A stretch of 64,000 bases of DNA from NCBI RefSeq assembly GCF_903645315.1, contig NZ_CAHJXL010000001.1, positions 62,001 to 126,000 on the forward strand. The letters run 5' to 3'. Each line of letters starts with the position of its first letter. The first letter of the stretch is position 1. Below the pieces are notes generated by a model. That model searched no databases. It was not told the origin of the DNA and saw nothing but the letters and a program-made list of their open reading frames with translations. Origin of the DNA: Victivallis sp. Marseille-Q1083. GTDB taxonomy: Bacteria; Verrucomicrobiota; Lentisphaeria; Victivallales; Victivallaceae. Positions 62,718 to 64,000 of the stretch are shown in pieces. The position numbers were made by a program, and so were the translations under genes.

Positions 62718-63191
62718 CTAACGTTTGATCATCACATACCAATCCACGCCGCGGGCAACCACCTGTCCATCTTCGCCGTTATAGCGAAAGACGACATCCC
62801 GGCAAACCCCGTCAAGAGTCGTCTGTAATGTATAGAGGTTCGGAGGTATTTCCAAAGATTCCTCCTTTTCAGCGCCTTTCATATATATCTGGCTGTCCGC
62901 TTTATCTCCTCGCCACAACGAAACACAAAAACCAAAATGATCCCGTATCTTTATAGGGGAAGAATTCGTCACATCCGACAAAGATATACTCATCGGCAGA
63001 GTATACTCCGCTCTTTCTGCAACCAACGTTAAATACGGCTTACCTAAAGTAAGGTCCTCCCATCCAGAACACCATTTATTTTCAGATTCGTTCCCCACTG
63101 GATAATAGTATAGGCCAACGCTCATACCAATACCAGCAATTAAAGCAAGAATAAATCCAAGCCATAGTTTTGAATTTTTTATGAATTTCAT
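62718..63191 (-). CDS. Membrane-anchored protein of unknown function (157 aa)
   Basis: One hydrophobic segment near the N-terminus (LWLGFILALIAGIGMSVGLYYY), then a domain of about 120 residues with four Cys (WCSGWEDLTLGKPYLTLV, FGFCVSLWRG, DGVCRDVVFRY) and a beta-strand pattern. No family was recognised. AGGATAGCTGA precedes ATG 63191. Base composition is clearly lower in GC than the genes to the left. It sits between two other envelope genes with gaps of 24 and 66 bases. Confidence 0.65.
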   Translation of the reverse strand: MKFIKNSKLWLGFILALIAGIGMSVGLYYYPVGNESENKWCSGWEDLTLGKPYLTLVAERAEYTLPMSISLSDVTNSSPIKIRDHFGFCVSLWRGDKADSQIYMKGAEKEESLEIPPNLYTLQTTLDGVCRDVVFRYNGEDGQVVARGVDWYVMIKR

Positions 63192-63257
63192 TCAGCTATC
63201 CTGAAACGAATAAGTAATACTATTTTTTACAAAACAAAAAACATGTATTTCAACAAC

Positions 63258-63758
63258 TCACTCAATATTATGAGTTGTACATGGAATATATTTCGGCTCT
63301 GGCCAGCGGCGTTCACAAGCATATGTCGATTTGATTGTTTGAGGTGCTCCAACCTTATTGCCCTTTTCATCATACTCTTGTCTATATCTATAAACAACAA
63401 CTACTTCTCTTTCCAAAAAGTTTGAGTAAGATCCATAACCAGTTTTATTATGAGGAGAAAAATCTAATCCAGGCACACTAACAGGCTCCTGATAAACCTG
63501 CTGCCAAGTATTAGGACCAATCAAACGCCAATGTAACTGAATTGCCATATCTTCAATGCTTGTTGCAAAAGAAACGCTTTTATTTACCGTGTAGTGCGGA
63601 TATCCACACCGACAATAAGCAATATCGCTCATCGCCCTTTTGACTACTTCAAGCTCACCATCAAATTCTCTAAAATAATGTCCATTCTCCGCAAATACGC
63701 CAAAACAACCTGCACACCAGATAATCAGAATGAGCAAACCAGAAAATTGCTTTTTCAT
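63258..63758 (-). CDS. Secreted protein of unknown function (166 aa)
   Basis: A signal peptide (KKQFSGLLILIIWCAGCFGVFA) followed by about 140 residues with five Cys (AYCRCGYPHYTVN, ACERRW, IPCTTHN), suggesting disulfides. The Cys in the signal is not in a good lipobox, so signal peptidase I cleavage is more likely. No family was recognised. AAGGGGGGC precedes ATG 63758. It is the first gene of the unit and is in AT-rich DNA. Confidence 0.6.
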   Translation of the reverse strand: MKKQFSGLLILIIWCAGCFGVFAENGHYFREFDGELEVVKRAMSDIAYCRCGYPHYTVNKSVSFATSIEDMAIQLHWRLIGPNTWQQVYQEPVSVPGLDFSPHNKTGYGSYSNFLEREVVVVYRYRQEYDEKGNKVGAPQTIKSTYACERRWPEPKYIPCTTHNIE

Positions 63759-64000
63759 AAAAGCCCCCCTTTTTTTAATCAGTTAACAAAATGGACAACG
63801 ATAACTAGAAAATATATCAACATATATTTCTATTTTCATTTTTAAAAAGGGAATCATGAATTAATATTTTATAGAACGATAGCATTTTACTTTAAATTTG
63901 TCAAGTATATTATTTTCAATTATACAATATTTTTAATATTTTTTTAATTTACAGATAAATCTCCAAACCAGACACAATTTTCCGCAGCCCGTCTTATCCC
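63759..64000. other. AT-rich upstream region at the window end
   Basis: About 240 bases, strongly AT-rich, with the candidate promoter at 63876-63904 and no coding potential. The last 50 bases return to higher GC, suggesting the next gene or region begins there. Confidence 0.5.
63876..63904 (-). promoter_or_regulatory. Promoter of the envelope gene unit
   Basis: Minus-strand consensus TTGACA, exactly 17 bases, TATCGT, preceded by TGC, about 120 bases ahead of ATG 63758. Confidence 0.5.

Noticed and set aside
1-64000. tRNA, rRNA genes and CRISPR arrays
   Set aside because: None recognised by reading for conserved tRNA arms, rRNA landmarks or regularly spaced direct repeats. A covariance search was not possible here.

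Overview
The window is about 58% GC bacterial chromosome, densely packed on both strands, and looks like a member of Lentisphaerota (Victivallis-like gut or animal-associated lineage). That call rests on gene content, not on a marker gene: a secreted prepilin-like protein of the kind that is heavily duplicated in Lentisphaerota, placed beside a DUF4091 protein; several secreted glycan-active enzymes (sialate O-acetylesterase, GH127, GH20 with PA14); and a Gram-negative envelope (lipoproteins, LolA-like and AsmA-like proteins). No rRNA, tRNA or CRISPR array was recognised.

Layout. 1-1,450: an IS630-type transposase cut by the window edge, then a non-coding stretch. 1,550-10,630: lexA, an aminotransferase plus lipoprotein pair, a U32 protein, an AsmA-like protein plus sialate O-acetylesterase pair, asd, and a membrane-anchored SUKH-like protein. 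10,995-28,240: a glycan and secretion block with DUF4091 protein, prepilin-like protein, GH127 with a divergent AraC regulator, a 1,017-residue secreted protein of unknown function, an unusual KaiC-like/PEP-synthase-type fusion, an MscS channel, a secreted metallophosphatase and a GH20 hexosaminidase. 28,400-35,600: YibE/F protein, alkaline phosphatase and a surface-repeat protein in one transcription unit, upp, a second MscS channel, tsaD and gph. 35,700-38,670: a lipase-like lipoprotein overlapping a DUF4105 membrane protein. 38,740-44,050: a tight polyphosphate operon (ppx, ppk1, pfkA, CYTH). 44,280-48,120: etfB-etfA-FAD lactate/glycolate dehydrogenase-flavin reductase with overlapping ends. 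48,130-51,540: a three-part MFS/acyltransferase/acyl-activating protein. 51,690-61,640: an RRM protein with a long leader, a LolA-like lipoprotein, gnd, topA, serC, an AmrS-type radical SAM enzyme and ligA. 61,730-64,000: three envelope proteins, the last two in AT-rich DNA.

How the genes fit together. The glycan block could release N-acetylhexosamine, arabinose and deacetylated sialic acid from host or plant glycans. Alkaline phosphatase, the polyphosphate operon and the metallophosphatase point to active phosphate handling. The polyphosphate operon joins synthesis (ppk1), presumed turnover or sensing (ppx with one altered phosphate-loop residue, CYTH) and glycolysis (a PFK lacking the usual Mg-binding Asp). 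The Etf-dehydrogenase operon has the gene content and order of the electron-confurcating lactate dehydrogenase of anaerobes, fitting a fermentative life.

The most unusual items are the polyphosphate-PFK-CYTH operon, the KaiC-like/PEP-synthase fusion without Walker A or phosphohistidine domains, a topoisomerase I whose zinc ribbons are replaced by three copies of a 42-residue repeat, the roughly 290-nt leader of the RRM gene, and overlapping divergent promoters around a perfect palindrome at the GH127/AraC locus. Start sites were chosen from ribosome binding sites and signal peptides. Functions are by family recognition from the sequence alone.
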